Source: Phycisphaerales bacterium
Lineage (GTDB): Bacteria; Planctomycetota; Phycisphaerae; Sedimentisphaerales; Anaerobacaceae
NCBI GenBank assembly: GCA_030602885.1
Contig: JAUVYV010000007.1
Coordinates: forward strand, 27,702-91,701
Reading direction: 5' to 3'
DNA length: 64,000 bases
Shown here: positions 17,394-25,855 of the stretch, piece by piece
How positions within the stretch are numbered: position 1 is the first letter of the stretch
Layout of the letters: each line of letters opens with the position of its first letter
Made by a program: the position numbers and the translations under genes
Notes under the pieces: generated by a model
Databases searched by the model: none
What the model was told of the DNA's origin: nothing
What the model saw: only the letters and a program-made list of their open reading frames with translations

Positions 17394-18968
17394 ATGAATC
17401 CCGAGAAGATGCATTACGGCAGGATGGTTGTTTTGGCTGGTGTATTGGCGGTTTTGACGGTCTGTGCTGCGAGTTCGCTGGCTGATGTGAAGCTGCCTGC
17501 GGTGATAGGTGACAATATGGTGCTGCAGCAGGGCCGGGAGGTGCCGATATGGGGCTGGGCGGAGCCGGGAGAGCAGATAGTTATCAAGTTTGGTCTATCG
17601 AGCGTAGCGTGGGGTGCAACTGCCGATGAGCAGGGCAGATGGTTGACAAAAATAGGGCCGTTCATTGCGGGCGGGCCTTTCGATATGAGCATTGAGGCAG
17701 AAAATACGATAGTGCTCAGGAACGTTCTGGTTGGTGAGGTTTGGGTCTGCTCGGGTCAGTCGAATATGGAATGGCCGGTCAAGCAGGCGGCAAATAGTGA
17801 TGTTGAAATCGCCGAGGCGAATTATCCGAATATCCGGCTTTTCACGGTGCAAAAAAGGGGCTCGGATGAGCCGATGAGCGATTGTGTGGGCAGGTGGCAG
17901 CAGTGCAGCCCGCAGGCGGTATGGGGGTTCTCCGCTGTCGGATACTTCTTCGGACGCGAGCTATATCAGAAACTCAACGTACCGATTGGTTTGATCCACA
18001 CGTCGTGGGGAGGGACACCGGCTGAGGCCTGGACGAGCATGGACTACCTGGAGATTGACAAGGACTTCGAGCCGATGCTGGACCGTTACGCTGAAGCGGT
18101 TGCGAAATATCCTGAGCTCAAGAAGAAATTTGAAGAGGAGAGAAGGAAGTTCGAGGAGACGGCGGCGCAGCTCAAGGCCGAAGGCAAGAAGGTTCCGCGT
18201 CGGCCTCGCTTTCAGGCGCCGATGGGGCCCGACCATCCGCATTCGCCGGCGGGGCTGTATAACGGGATGCTCGCTCCGATTATTCCGTATGGAATCGCAG
18301 GGGCGATATGGTATCAGGGTGAATCCAACGCGAGCAGGGCATATCAGTATCGAAAGCTTTTTCCGACGATGATCAAGAGCTGGCGTAACAGTTGGCGGCA
18401 GGGCGACTTCTCGTTTTTATTCGTACAGCTTGCCAACTTTATGAAGGTCGTCGATGAGCCGACCGAGAGCGAATGGGCGGAGCTTCGTGAGGCACAGTCG
18501 ATGACACTGTCGCTGCCAAGGACGGGGATGGCGGTCATTATCGATATCGGCGAGGCCAACGATATCCACCCCAAAAACAAGCAGGATGTCGGCAAACGGC
18601 TTGCCCTGTGGGCGCTGGCAAAGACATACGGCAGGGAGCTGGTTTATTCGGGGCCGACTTATAAGTCGATGGATATTGATGGAAATAAGGTTGCTCTGCA
18701 TTTCAAACACACGGGTGGTGGCCTGGAGGCGAAAGGGGGTTTGTTGAAAGGGTTTGCAATAGCAGGGGCCGACCGCAAATTTGTCTGGGCCGATGCGAAG
18801 ATTGAGGGCGATACGGTTGTGGTAAGCTCAGAGAGTGTCGCCGAGCCGGTGGCCGTTCGATACGCGTGGGCGAACAACCCTGTCTGCAACCTCTATAATG
18901 CCGAAGGTTTGCCTGCGTCGCCGTTCAGGACTGACATCTGGCCCGGCCTCAGCGCCAGGCGAAAGTAA
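17394..18968 (+). CDS. sialate O-acetylesterase (SGNH-fold carbohydrate esterase)
   Basis: 524-aa secreted esterase that removes acetyl groups from sialic acids or other acetylated glycans. It starts at ATG 17394 (GGAG upstream, promoter at 17282-17310) with a signal peptide (MVVLAGVLAVLTVCAASSLAD). The mature protein begins with the family beta-sandwich LPAVIGDNMVLQQGREVPIWGWA; block I of the SGNH fold is VCSGQSNMEWPV with the nucleophile Ser; the second conserved block is GAIWYQGESNAS; and the D-x-x-H pair is NDIHPKNKQDVG. It is a common degradative enzyme in glycan-feeding Planctomycetota and Bacteroidota. It is monocistronic by its flanking signals. Confidence 0.9.
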   Translation: MNPEKMHYGRMVVLAGVLAVLTVCAASSLADVKLPAVIGDNMVLQQGREVPIWGWAEPGEQIVIKFGLSSVAWGATADEQGRWLTKIGPFIAGGPFDMSIEAENTIVLRNVLVGEVWVCSGQSNMEWPVKQAANSDVEIAEANYPNIRLFTVQKRGSDEPMSDCVGRWQQCSPQAVWGFSAVGYFFGRELYQKLNVPIGLIHTSWGGTPAEAWTSMDYLEIDKDFEPMLDRYAEAVAKYPELKKKFEEERRKFEETAAQLKAEGKKVPRRPRFQAPMGPDHPHSPAGLYNGMLAPIIPYGIAGAIWYQGESNASRAYQYRKLFPTMIKSWRNSWRQGDFSFLFVQLANFMKVVDEPTESEWAELREAQSMTLSLPRTGMAVIIDIGEANDIHPKNKQDVGKRLALWALAKTYGRELVYSGPTYKSMDIDGNKVALHFKHTGGGLEAKGGLLKGFAIAGADRKFVWADAKIEGDTVVVSSESVAEPVAVRYAWANNPVCNLYNAEGLPASPFRTDIWPGLSARRK

Positions 18969-19028
18969 GCCGGTATGCTCTATGCCGCAGTGGCGCAGGA
19001 TAGTCGTGGCGTAGAGGTCAGTTTGAAC

Positions 19029-19054
19029 GCCGGCGTTTTTTTATGTCCGCCGGC
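19029..19054 (+). terminator. possible hairpin terminator
   Basis: GCCGGCG (19029-19035) and CGCCGGC (19048-19054) pair across an 11-nt loop that itself contains the T-run. The geometry is not that of a classical terminator; a run of seven T follows the first arm. It lies 60 bp after the esterase stop. Confidence 0.35.
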
Positions 19055-19067
19055 CGGCAGAAATCGT

Positions 19068-19095
19068 TTGACAAAGTCATCGCCGCCACTACCAT
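19068..19095 (+). promoter_or_regulatory. weak sigma70-like promoter upstream of the first antiporter
   Basis: TTGACA (19068-19073), 16-bp spacer, TACCAT (19090-19095; 4 of 6 matches). The ATG of the antiporter is at 19144. Confidence 0.35.
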
Positions 19096-19143
19096 TAACG
19101 ATTTTTGAGTGGGCCGGGTGAGCTTGCTGCTCGGTAACAGGCA

Positions 19144-20841
19144 ATGACTGAACTGTTAGCTAATATTCTGCCCGAAGGTGTTGAGCACCTCAACATCGTC
19201 CTTGTGATAGGTATCGCCATCTTAGGCGGCACCGTCGGGGCAATACTAATACAGTTTCTCCGAATTCCCCGCATAATCGGCTACATCGCAATAGGCATAA
19301 TCCTGGGGCCTGTGCTCAGGATCATCTCGCCGGACGCTATCGAGGCGCTCGAACCGTTCAATTTCTTTGCGTTGGGTGTGATTGGGTTTCTCATTGGCGG
19401 AGAGCTCAAGCGAGACATCTTTGTCAAATTCGGCCGGCAGGTTGCCGCCATTTTGTTGTTCGAGGGCATAACGGCATTTTTGCTTGTGGCTCTGGCTGGG
19501 TTTCTTGTAATGCGTTTCTTCGTCGATTGGCAGACTGCCCTGGCGGTTGCTGTCGTCTTCGGCGCCATCTGTGCGGCTACCGACCCTGCCTCAACGGTAA
19601 ACATCCTGTGGGAGTACAAAACTCGCGGGCCGCTCACTACCATGCTCACTGCCATCGTTGCGCTCGACGACGCACTCGCACTGGTCCTGTATATTGCCAG
19701 CGTCAGCCTGGCGACCCTGCTCATAGGCACCAGAGAAGCTCATATCGTCAGAATGATACTGCACGCGGTCTATGAGGTTATTGGTTCTCTCGGCCTTGGA
19801 GTGGCCGCCGGACTGCTCTTGCGATGGATTATCAGCAAAATCAAGGATAATGAGAAAACGCTCGTATTCACAATCGGCATCATCATTTTGACGATTGGCC
19901 TGGCCACCGCACTGGGCCTGGATGTAATTCTTTCGGCAATGGCCTGCGGTGTCACCTTGATAAACTCGGCGCCTCGCCGGAGTCTGCGAAGCTTTGAGAT
20001 TGTTCGCAAGTTCTCCCCGCCAATCTACGTCCTGTTCTTTGTCATCATCGGCACGCGACTCAATGTCCGTATGAACACCCAGGTCCTGCTGCTGGCGGCC
20101 ACATACGTCATCGGCAGTATCGTTGGAAAGACTGCCGGTGCGTTCTGTGGCGCCGTCTATTCGAAGGCTGTCGGCTCGATACGAAAATACCTCGGCTTCT
20201 GCCTCTACCAGCAGGGAACCGTGGCCATTGCACTGCTCATAATGGCAAGTCATCGCTTCGAAGGCGAGACTCGTGATATGATGCTCTCGGTGATAATACT
20301 CGGTGTCTTTGTGCTTCAGTTCATAGGGCCGCTCTTCACCAGGATCAGCGTCAGAAAAGCGGGCGAGGCAGGTCTCAATATCACCGAAGAAGACCTCGTC
20401 GCCACCTACACCGTCGCCGATGTGATGGATGCCGACGCCCCGGTCATACCCGCGGGGACATCGCTGAGCGAGGTGATCCGAATAGTCGGCGGCACCAGCA
20501 GTGCCTACTATCCCGTCGTCGATAAAGACAAGCAGCTTTTGGGGGCGGTCACCCTCGACGGCATGAGGAATGCCTTTGCCACGCAGGAATTGAACGACTG
20601 GCTGGTTGCCCTCGACATTACAGAGCCGGTCATCGCCACTGCCGCGCCGGGCCTTGCCCTCGCAGATGCACTCGAACAGGCCCGACACCTTGATATCGAA
20701 CATCTGCCGGTCATCGTTTCAAGCGAGGACAAGCGTTTAATCGGCGTCGTTGACTGCCGGGCGGTTCGCCGCAAGATTGCCGCTGAGGTCTTGGCGCGAC
20801 AGCAAAAAGCCGATATGATGCATAGTACCCAACCGGTTTGA
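19144..20841 (+). CDS. cation:proton antiporter with C-terminal CBS domain pair (copy 1)
   Basis: 565-aa inner-membrane Na+/H+ or K+/H+ antiporter of the CPA/Kef type. About 12 hydrophobic helices fill residues 15-410, with a repeated-fold core including FGAICAATDPASTVNILWEY and IVALDDALALVLY, where the paired Asp would bind the ion. Residues of about 415-555 hold two CBS modules (VADVMDADAPVIPAGTSLSEVIRIV; PVVDKDKQLLGAVTLDGM; LPVIVSSEDKRLIGVVD), which usually bind adenosyl ligands and could gate the transporter. It is followed by a close paralog 29 bp downstream. Confidence 0.9.
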   Translation: MTELLANILPEGVEHLNIVLVIGIAILGGTVGAILIQFLRIPRIIGYIAIGIILGPVLRIISPDAIEALEPFNFFALGVIGFLIGGELKRDIFVKFGRQVAAILLFEGITAFLLVALAGFLVMRFFVDWQTALAVAVVFGAICAATDPASTVNILWEYKTRGPLTTMLTAIVALDDALALVLYIASVSLATLLIGTREAHIVRMILHAVYEVIGSLGLGVAAGLLLRWIISKIKDNEKTLVFTIGIIILTIGLATALGLDVILSAMACGVTLINSAPRRSLRSFEIVRKFSPPIYVLFFVIIGTRLNVRMNTQVLLLAATYVIGSIVGKTAGAFCGAVYSKAVGSIRKYLGFCLYQQGTVAIALLIMASHRFEGETRDMMLSVIILGVFVLQFIGPLFTRISVRKAGEAGLNITEEDLVATYTVADVMDADAPVIPAGTSLSEVIRIVGGTSSAYYPVVDKDKQLLGAVTLDGMRNAFATQELNDWLVALDITEPVIATAAPGLALADALEQARHLDIEHLPVIVSSEDKRLIGVVDCRAVRRKIAAEVLARQQKADMMHSTQPV

Positions 20842-20870
20842 TTTGCGTGAATTTGCTGTTTAGGAGTGGT

Positions 20871-22571
20871 ATGACTGCCTCCTCTATTGTTGCGGCTGTG
20901 GATTTCTCGGGCCATTTGAACATTGTTCTGCTGTTCGGGCTGGTTATACTCGGTGGGACGTTTGGGGCACGGCTTTTTCAGCAGCTCCATATTCCTCAGG
21001 TTGTCGGCTGCATTTTGGTGGGGGTAATTCTTGGTAATGTTCTGGGATGGATCACCGCCGAAAGGCTCGAGCACCTGGAGCCGTTTTCGATGCTGGCTCT
21101 GGGAATCATTGGCTTTATGATTGGTGCAGAGCTTCGGGCCGACGTTTTTAGGAAGTACGGTAAGCAGTTCTTCATAATTCTGTTCAGCCAGGGTATGGGG
21201 GCGTTTCTGCTTGTGGCCTTCGGCTGCTCAATAGTGTCATGGATGGTCACGAAGCAGGTGCGGTTTTCTATCGCGGTGGGCCTGGTACTTGGAGCGATTG
21301 CTTCGGCGACGGCGCCTGCGGCTACGGTGAATGTGTTGTGGGAATACAAGACTCGCGGGCCTCTAACTGCTGCCGTGCTGGCTATTGTGGCGCTGGATGA
21401 TGCGCTGGCACTTCTGCTATATCGCGGTGCTGCTACAGGCGCCAAGGCAATTATGGGGACAGCAGACAGCTCCGGTGCAATGACGACTCTGGTTTTGTTC
21501 GGCGAAATTCTGGGAGCCGTGGTGCTGGGTTTCCTGGCTGGTGTGGGGCTGTATGTTCTGTTGAAGTTCGTGCGGGCAGACGACAAAATACTGGGCTTTG
21601 CGATCAGCAGTCTGTTGCTGGTGGTCGGTGTCTCGATGAAGTTTGGGATTGACCCGATACTGCCCGCTATGACGTTTGGTATTACACTTGCGAACCTAGC
21701 ACCGCGCCAGAGCAAGGGCACCTTCTCGCTGGTCGAGAAGTTCTCACCACCGATTTATACGTCATTTTTTGTCCTTGCCGGTGCACATATAGAGTTGGCA
21801 CATCTGGACAAGTGGATCATCGCTATGATTGTTGTCTATGTTCTGACTCGTGGGTTCGGTAAGGTCGTGGGTAGCTGGTTTGGCGCAAGATTGTCGAAGG
21901 CGCCGGGTGTTGTGCGGAAGTACCTCGGTATATGCCTGCTTCCTCAGGCGGGCGTTGCGATCGGGCTTGCGATTTTGACGGTCCAGCAGTTTAGCGAACA
22001 GTTCGGCAAGGTTGTGGTTATGACGGTAATGACCGGGACGTTCCTGATGGAGATATTCGGGCCGATGCTCGTTAAGGTTGGCGTGAAGAAGGCCGGTGAG
22101 GTTGGGCTCAATATAACCGAGGAGGACCTGATAAAGACCTCCAGCGTTGGCGATGTGATGGAAAAGACGCCGACGGTCATAACGGAGGATTTGTCGCTTG
22201 AGCGGATTCTCGAGGTCTTCGGCGAAAGCGATACTGTTTATTATCCGGTTGTGGACAAGGAGCATCTGGTAGTAGGAGAAGTGAGCATTGCCGGCATCAA
22301 GGAGATGTTCGCTAATCGAGACGTGGCGGGATGGCTGCTGGCGTGTGATGTGGCCGAGCCCGTGCTGGACAGAACGACGCCGGAAAAACGGCTGGAAGAG
22401 GTGCTTGAGCATATGAGGAGGTACGACCTGGGCCATATTCCTGTCGTTGCGGCGGAAAAGAGCGACGAGCTTGTCGGTGTGCTTGACTATTCGCGTGCTA
22501 TGCGAAAAATAAGCGCCGAGGTCTTGAGCAGGCGCAAGACGGCTGATAGTATGGCTTCGGCGGCGGGTTAG
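20871..22571 (+). CDS. cation:proton antiporter with C-terminal CBS domain pair (copy 2)
   Basis: 566-aa paralog of the preceding gene, sharing order and motifs: IPQVVGCILVGVILGNVLGW, ATAPAATVNVLWEYKTRGPLTA, ALDDALALLLY, KYLGICLLPQAGVAIGLA and GEVGLNITEEDLIKT, then two CBS modules (VGDVMEKTPTVITEDLSLERILEVF; HIPVVAAEKSDELVGVLDYS). The Asp before Pro in copy 1 (ATDPA) is replaced here by ATAPA, so the two may differ in ion coupling. The start at ATG 20871 is supported by TAGGAG 7 bp upstream; a longer upstream reading would overlap copy 1. The pair probably arose by tandem duplication and may function as a heteromer or as two specificities. Confidence 0.9.
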   Translation: MTASSIVAAVDFSGHLNIVLLFGLVILGGTFGARLFQQLHIPQVVGCILVGVILGNVLGWITAERLEHLEPFSMLALGIIGFMIGAELRADVFRKYGKQFFIILFSQGMGAFLLVAFGCSIVSWMVTKQVRFSIAVGLVLGAIASATAPAATVNVLWEYKTRGPLTAAVLAIVALDDALALLLYRGAATGAKAIMGTADSSGAMTTLVLFGEILGAVVLGFLAGVGLYVLLKFVRADDKILGFAISSLLLVVGVSMKFGIDPILPAMTFGITLANLAPRQSKGTFSLVEKFSPPIYTSFFVLAGAHIELAHLDKWIIAMIVVYVLTRGFGKVVGSWFGARLSKAPGVVRKYLGICLLPQAGVAIGLAILTVQQFSEQFGKVVVMTVMTGTFLMEIFGPMLVKVGVKKAGEVGLNITEEDLIKTSSVGDVMEKTPTVITEDLSLERILEVFGESDTVYYPVVDKEHLVVGEVSIAGIKEMFANRDVAGWLLACDVAEPVLDRTTPEKRLEEVLEHMRRYDLGHIPVVAAEKSDELVGVLDYSRAMRKISAEVLSRRKTADSMASAAG

Positions 22572-22661
22572 AAAATCTGTGATGCGAGTACGACGGGGCA
22601 TTTGCGGGCCTGGATTTGTGGTTTTTCCCCCGCGCTGTTTTGTGTATATTGTGGTGGAGCT

Positions 22662-23057
22662 TTGAAACGGTATTCACTGGGCAAGGGTAAACGGCTTGTC
22701 AGCAACGAGCAGTTTAAGACTGTTCTTGCATGCAAGCTGTGTGCGAGTGACGATTTTCTGATATTGTATATGCGCAAGAACGATTGCGGCTATCCTCGTT
22801 TGGGAGTATCGGTCGGCAAGGCGTTCGGAAAGGCCGTTGTGCGAAATCGCTTCAAGCGGGTGCTGAGAGAGGTCTTCAGGCAAAACCAGGATAGAATTCC
22901 ACAAACTTTTGACTATTTGCTTATGGTTTCACGTCGGTGGTCAAAAAGGTCAAAGAAAAGAGTTTGCGCAGGAGAGAAGCTGAGTGGATTTGCATTTGAT
23001 AAGGTTATGGCCTCGTTTCTGTCTTTGGTCGGGAAAATAGCGCAAAAAGGCGGATAG
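22662..23057 (+). CDS. rnpA: ribonuclease P protein component
   Basis: 131-aa protein subunit of RNase P, which helps the catalytic RNA trim tRNA 5' ends. The RNR signature is clear: YPRLGVSVGKAFGKAVVRNRFKRVLREVFR. A TTG start at 22662 is preferred because homology begins at KRYSLGKGKRLVSNEQF and GGTGGAG lies just upstream; no ATG or GTG is near. A basic C-terminal tail (SRRWSKRSKKRV) follows. The usual neighbours rpmH, yidD, yidC and dnaA are absent; instead it sits between antiporters and a MerR-like regulator. Confidence 0.9.
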   Translation: MKRYSLGKGKRLVSNEQFKTVLACKLCASDDFLILYMRKNDCGYPRLGVSVGKAFGKAVVRNRFKRVLREVFRQNQDRIPQTFDYLLMVSRRWSKRSKKRVCAGEKLSGFAFDKVMASFLSLVGKIAQKGG

Positions 23058-23108
23058 GCTTGTGCCGGCTCAATCGGCCTGGCCGGCTAATTTGGTTGAG
23101 AAGGGACC

Positions 23109-23369
23109 TTGGCTGATAAAAAGGAATTAGTTGCAATAGGGGTGGCGGCAAAAAAAGCTGGCATTTCTCGGCAGTCTCTGCAATATTACATTATGGTAGG
23201 CCTGCTCGAGCCGACCGAGATTACGCCTACCGGCAGACGGTTTTTTGACAAGAAGAGTGTCGAACGGATCAAGCTGATAAGAAAGCTCAACCAGAGCGGA
23301 TATCCGCTGCGTGCGATACGAGAGTTGTTTCTTGAAGGTCGGACTGATTTGAAAGGAATCAAGCAGTGA
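23109..23369 (+). CDS. MerR-like winged helix-turn-helix regulator (short)
   Basis: 86-aa DNA-binding protein with a MerR N-terminal domain only: GVAAKKAGISRQSLQYYIMVGLLEPTEITPTGRRFFDKKSVERIKLIRKLNQSGYPLRAIRELF. The Tyr-Tyr and LxP segments of the wing are typical. There is no effector-binding domain or coiled-coil dimer helix of usual length. TTG start at 23109 with GAGAAGGGA upstream. Its last codons overlap the GTG start of the MCE protein (GTGA, 23366-23369), so the two are translationally coupled. Confidence 0.85.
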   Translation: MADKKELVAIGVAAKKAGISRQSLQYYIMVGLLEPTEITPTGRRFFDKKSVERIKLIRKLNQSGYPLRAIRELFLEGRTDLKGIKQ

Positions 23370-24301
23370 GCGATTATGAAACCGCACAAAAGAGACGAAG
23401 CATGATTGTGGGAATCTTTGTCGTCATTGCCTTTCTTGCCTTCGGGTGGATGATATTTCAGTTTGGTGACCTGCCGATACTGGTCAGCGAGATAAGGTCT
23501 TACGAAGTGAAGGTACAGTTCCCGTCGGCGCCTGGTGTGCAGCGTGATACACCGGTTCGTTTTTGCGGTTATCAGATAGGCAGGGTGACGCACGTCAAGC
23601 CACCCGATACTATCAAGGACCTGAAGACAGGCGAATACTACCATCAGACCGTAGTGATTCTGAGCATCGATAATAAATTCGACAATATCCCAGCCGCCGT
23701 CGAGGTCAAGCTTATGACACGCGGGCTCGGAAGCAGCTATATCGAGCTAAAGGTTCCTCCGAGGGACATCAGGGATGGAAATGTTCTCCATGAGGGAAGT
23801 CTCCTGCAGGGCTCGACGGGCATGACCAGCGAGTTTTTTCCGGAGGAAAGCCAGCAGAAACTCGCCGATATGATAGACGGGATAGGCAGTTTCGTAAAGA
23901 ACGCCAACGATATTTTCGGCGACCCCAATAACAAGGCAAATCTCAAATCGGCCCTGGCCGACCTGGCTGCCGCCACCGAGCAGGCAACAGACGTTATGAA
24001 AGAGCTAAGCCAGCTGGCATCTGCAGGCAGGCAGACTCTGAGCAATGCCGACAAGCGAATGGAAGAGGTCGTCGTCGCTATGGTGGGCACCAGCGAAAAG
24101 ATGAATGAGGTGATGACGCAGTTGCATCAGATTCTTGAGAAGGTCAACAACGGCGAGGGGACTATGGCCAAGGTGATCAATGACGGGCGGCTGTATGAGG
24201 ATTTGCTCGAGAACACCCACCAGCTTAAATTAGTGCTGGAGGATTTGCAGGTCTTTGTAGCCGAATCGCGAGAGAAAGGTGTACCCATCAAGCTCAAATA
24301 A
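23366..24301 (+). CDS. MlaD-like MCE-domain protein
   Basis: 311-aa protein with a single N-terminal anchor helix (MIVGIFVVIAFLAFGWMIF) and an MCE domain at about 45-135 (YEVKVQFPSAPGVQRDTPVRFCGYQIGRVTHV; LMTRGLGSSYIELKV), the substrate-binding unit of lipid-transport systems that shuttle phospholipids between membranes. The long C-terminal half is helical and coiled-coil-like (ATEQATDVMKELSQLASAGRQTL; SEKMNEVMTQLHQILEKV). GTG start overlapping the preceding stop. The partner permease (MlaE) and ATPase (MlaF) are not in the window, unusual for this family. Confidence 0.88.
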   Translation: MSDYETAQKRRSMIVGIFVVIAFLAFGWMIFQFGDLPILVSEIRSYEVKVQFPSAPGVQRDTPVRFCGYQIGRVTHVKPPDTIKDLKTGEYYHQTVVILSIDNKFDNIPAAVEVKLMTRGLGSSYIELKVPPRDIRDGNVLHEGSLLQGSTGMTSEFFPEESQQKLADMIDGIGSFVKNANDIFGDPNNKANLKSALADLAAATEQATDVMKELSQLASAGRQTLSNADKRMEEVVVAMVGTSEKMNEVMTQLHQILEKVNNGEGTMAKVINDGRLYEDLLENTHQLKLVLEDLQVFVAESREKGVPIKLK

Positions 24302-24384
24302 ACGGCTTGTCCTGGTATCGGAGGTAGCGAAAGGGGCAAGGCAGCTGGTTCGGCAATTATTTTGCAGATGAAGGAGAGTATTTA

Positions 24385-25629
24385 ATGGAAGTGACATCTG
24401 AGGACAGAAAAGCCGTTGAGGAGATTACGAAGTTATCGAAGGAGGCCGGAATAGATATTGGCGGAGGCAAGGTGAAAAGGACGTCGTCGCGTTTTTGCTT
24501 GGGCGTGGAGCACGGCGATTATAACGGGACAGAGCTATTCGGTGTGGGAACAGACAGATTTATATGGATGGCTTATAAACCGAGCGGGACCGGCAAGGTG
24601 AGAATATTCAGCGGCAATTTCCCCGACGACGGCATGATTGAGTTCACCCTCGGCGATGTCCCCGAGCCGAAGTCAAAGATGATTGCCGATACATGGGCCC
24701 GTTTCCCATACGGTGTTGACTACATTCTCAGAAGGGCTGGTTACAAGCTCGAGCAGGGCATCGACGCCGTTATCTACGGCAATATACCGGGCGGCGGGAT
24801 GAGCCGCTCGGCATCGCTTACCTTGAATCTGATTTTATCGCTACTCGATGCCAATGGCATAGAAGAGCAGGACCAATTCAAAATCGTGGATATGGCCCAG
24901 CAGGTCGAGAATGACTATATTGGCTCGCCTTGCGGCAAGCTCGACCAGATTATGATACTCTTCGCCCGCGAGGGATTCGGTACCTACTACAACCCGAAAG
25001 ATCGCAAAGTCGAATACATCCCCCTTGGTCAAAAGGCCGAAGACTTTTGCATAGTCGTAATGGATACCGGTACCGTCCGCCCGGGACTTGAAAAATCCAC
25101 CTACAAAATTCGCCGCGCCGAATGCGAGAAGCTCGTCGCAATGCTTCAAAGAACCGGCTACGACATCTCCTGCCTGGCAGATATCAAAACCGATGGCGTT
25201 TACGAAAAAGCCCTCGCCCAGTTCGCCGGCCCGCACCCCGACCTTACCGACCGCCTGCGGTATATCTTTCATGCCCAGCGTCGCTTCTATGAGATGTTAG
25301 ACGCCTGGAAGCAAGGGAACATCGAAACGGTAGGGCGCATCTTCCGCGCCGACGGTATCGGCCTGCGTGATACATACAAAATCTCCGGCCCTGAATTAGA
25401 GACTATGTGTGATATCGCCCGAGCAGTCCCCGGCTGTCTGGGTGAAAGGATGCTCGGAGGCGGCGACAAAGGCGCCGCCGGCGCATTAGTCAAGGCCGAA
25501 GCCGTCGATGCCCTCAGAACCGCCGTCGATACCGCCTACCCACGCTCCCGCCCCGACTTCGCCGACAAATACGCAGTCCACATCTGCAAACCCGTTGCCG
25601 GCGTCAGATTATACGATAACCTGCTGTGA
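24385..25629 (+). CDS. galK: galactokinase-like GHMP kinase
   Basis: 414-aa cytoplasmic sugar kinase of the GHMP family, most like galactokinase, which converts galactose to galactose 1-phosphate. Family features: an N-terminal sugar motif in modified form (RFCLGVEHGDYNGTELFGVGTDR), the ATP loop IPGGGMSRSASLTLNL (P-x-G-G-x-S), CGKLDQIMILFA, and the C-terminal GGGDKGAAGALVKAE followed by AVHICKPVAGVRL. Two deviations from E. coli-type GalK (VEHGD in place of GEHTD, SRSAS in place of SSSAS) mean another hexose is possible. The ATG 24385 has AAGGAG upstream. It converges on an alpha-galactosidase, which would release its substrate. Confidence 0.85.
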   Translation: MEVTSEDRKAVEEITKLSKEAGIDIGGGKVKRTSSRFCLGVEHGDYNGTELFGVGTDRFIWMAYKPSGTGKVRIFSGNFPDDGMIEFTLGDVPEPKSKMIADTWARFPYGVDYILRRAGYKLEQGIDAVIYGNIPGGGMSRSASLTLNLILSLLDANGIEEQDQFKIVDMAQQVENDYIGSPCGKLDQIMILFAREGFGTYYNPKDRKVEYIPLGQKAEDFCIVVMDTGTVRPGLEKSTYKIRRAECEKLVAMLQRTGYDISCLADIKTDGVYEKALAQFAGPHPDLTDRLRYIFHAQRRFYEMLDAWKQGNIETVGRIFRADGIGLRDTYKISGPELETMCDIARAVPGCLGERMLGGGDKGAAGALVKAEAVDALRTAVDTAYPRSRPDFADKYAVHICKPVAGVRLYDNLL

Positions 25630-25640
25630 CCACTCTGTAG

Positions 25641-25659
25641 CACGGGCATCTTGCCCGTG
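25641..25659. repeat. perfect palindromic hairpin in convergent intergenic region
   Basis: CACGGGCA/TGCCCGTG with a 3-nt loop, 12 bp after the galactokinase stop. No T-run follows. The phrase resembles short REP-like palindromes that are scattered in some genomes; the copy number here cannot be judged from one window. Confidence 0.55.
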
Positions 25660-25682
25660 TATCCGATGTCATTACGAGGAGT

Positions 25683-25761
25683 CCCGCACCAATTGAATCC
25701 CTGCGGCATATAGGACTCACGAATTGTAACGAGCTCTGCTTTCCCAACCAATTGGTGCGGG
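25683..25761. repeat. 13-bp inverted repeat enclosing 53 bp
   Basis: CCCGCACCAATTG (25683-25695) and CAATTGGTGCGGG (25749-25761) are exact inverted copies. They lie in the 226-bp gap between convergent galactokinase and alpha-galactosidase genes. It could be a small non-autonomous element or a long-stem structure; no coding sequence is inside. Confidence 0.6.
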
Positions 25762-25855
25762 GCGACGCGGCAATCTCGTTTTGAAGATTTGGGTTTTGGT
25801 TATTAGAATTTGTTTCGGATTTCGTGCTTAGGATTTCTACATCTCGAGATACAGT

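Noticed and set aside
19591..20703. 370-codon minus-strand frame within antiporter copy 1
   Set aside because: Antisense to a clear membrane protein; its composition (rich in Asp, Gly, His) is that of a shadow frame.
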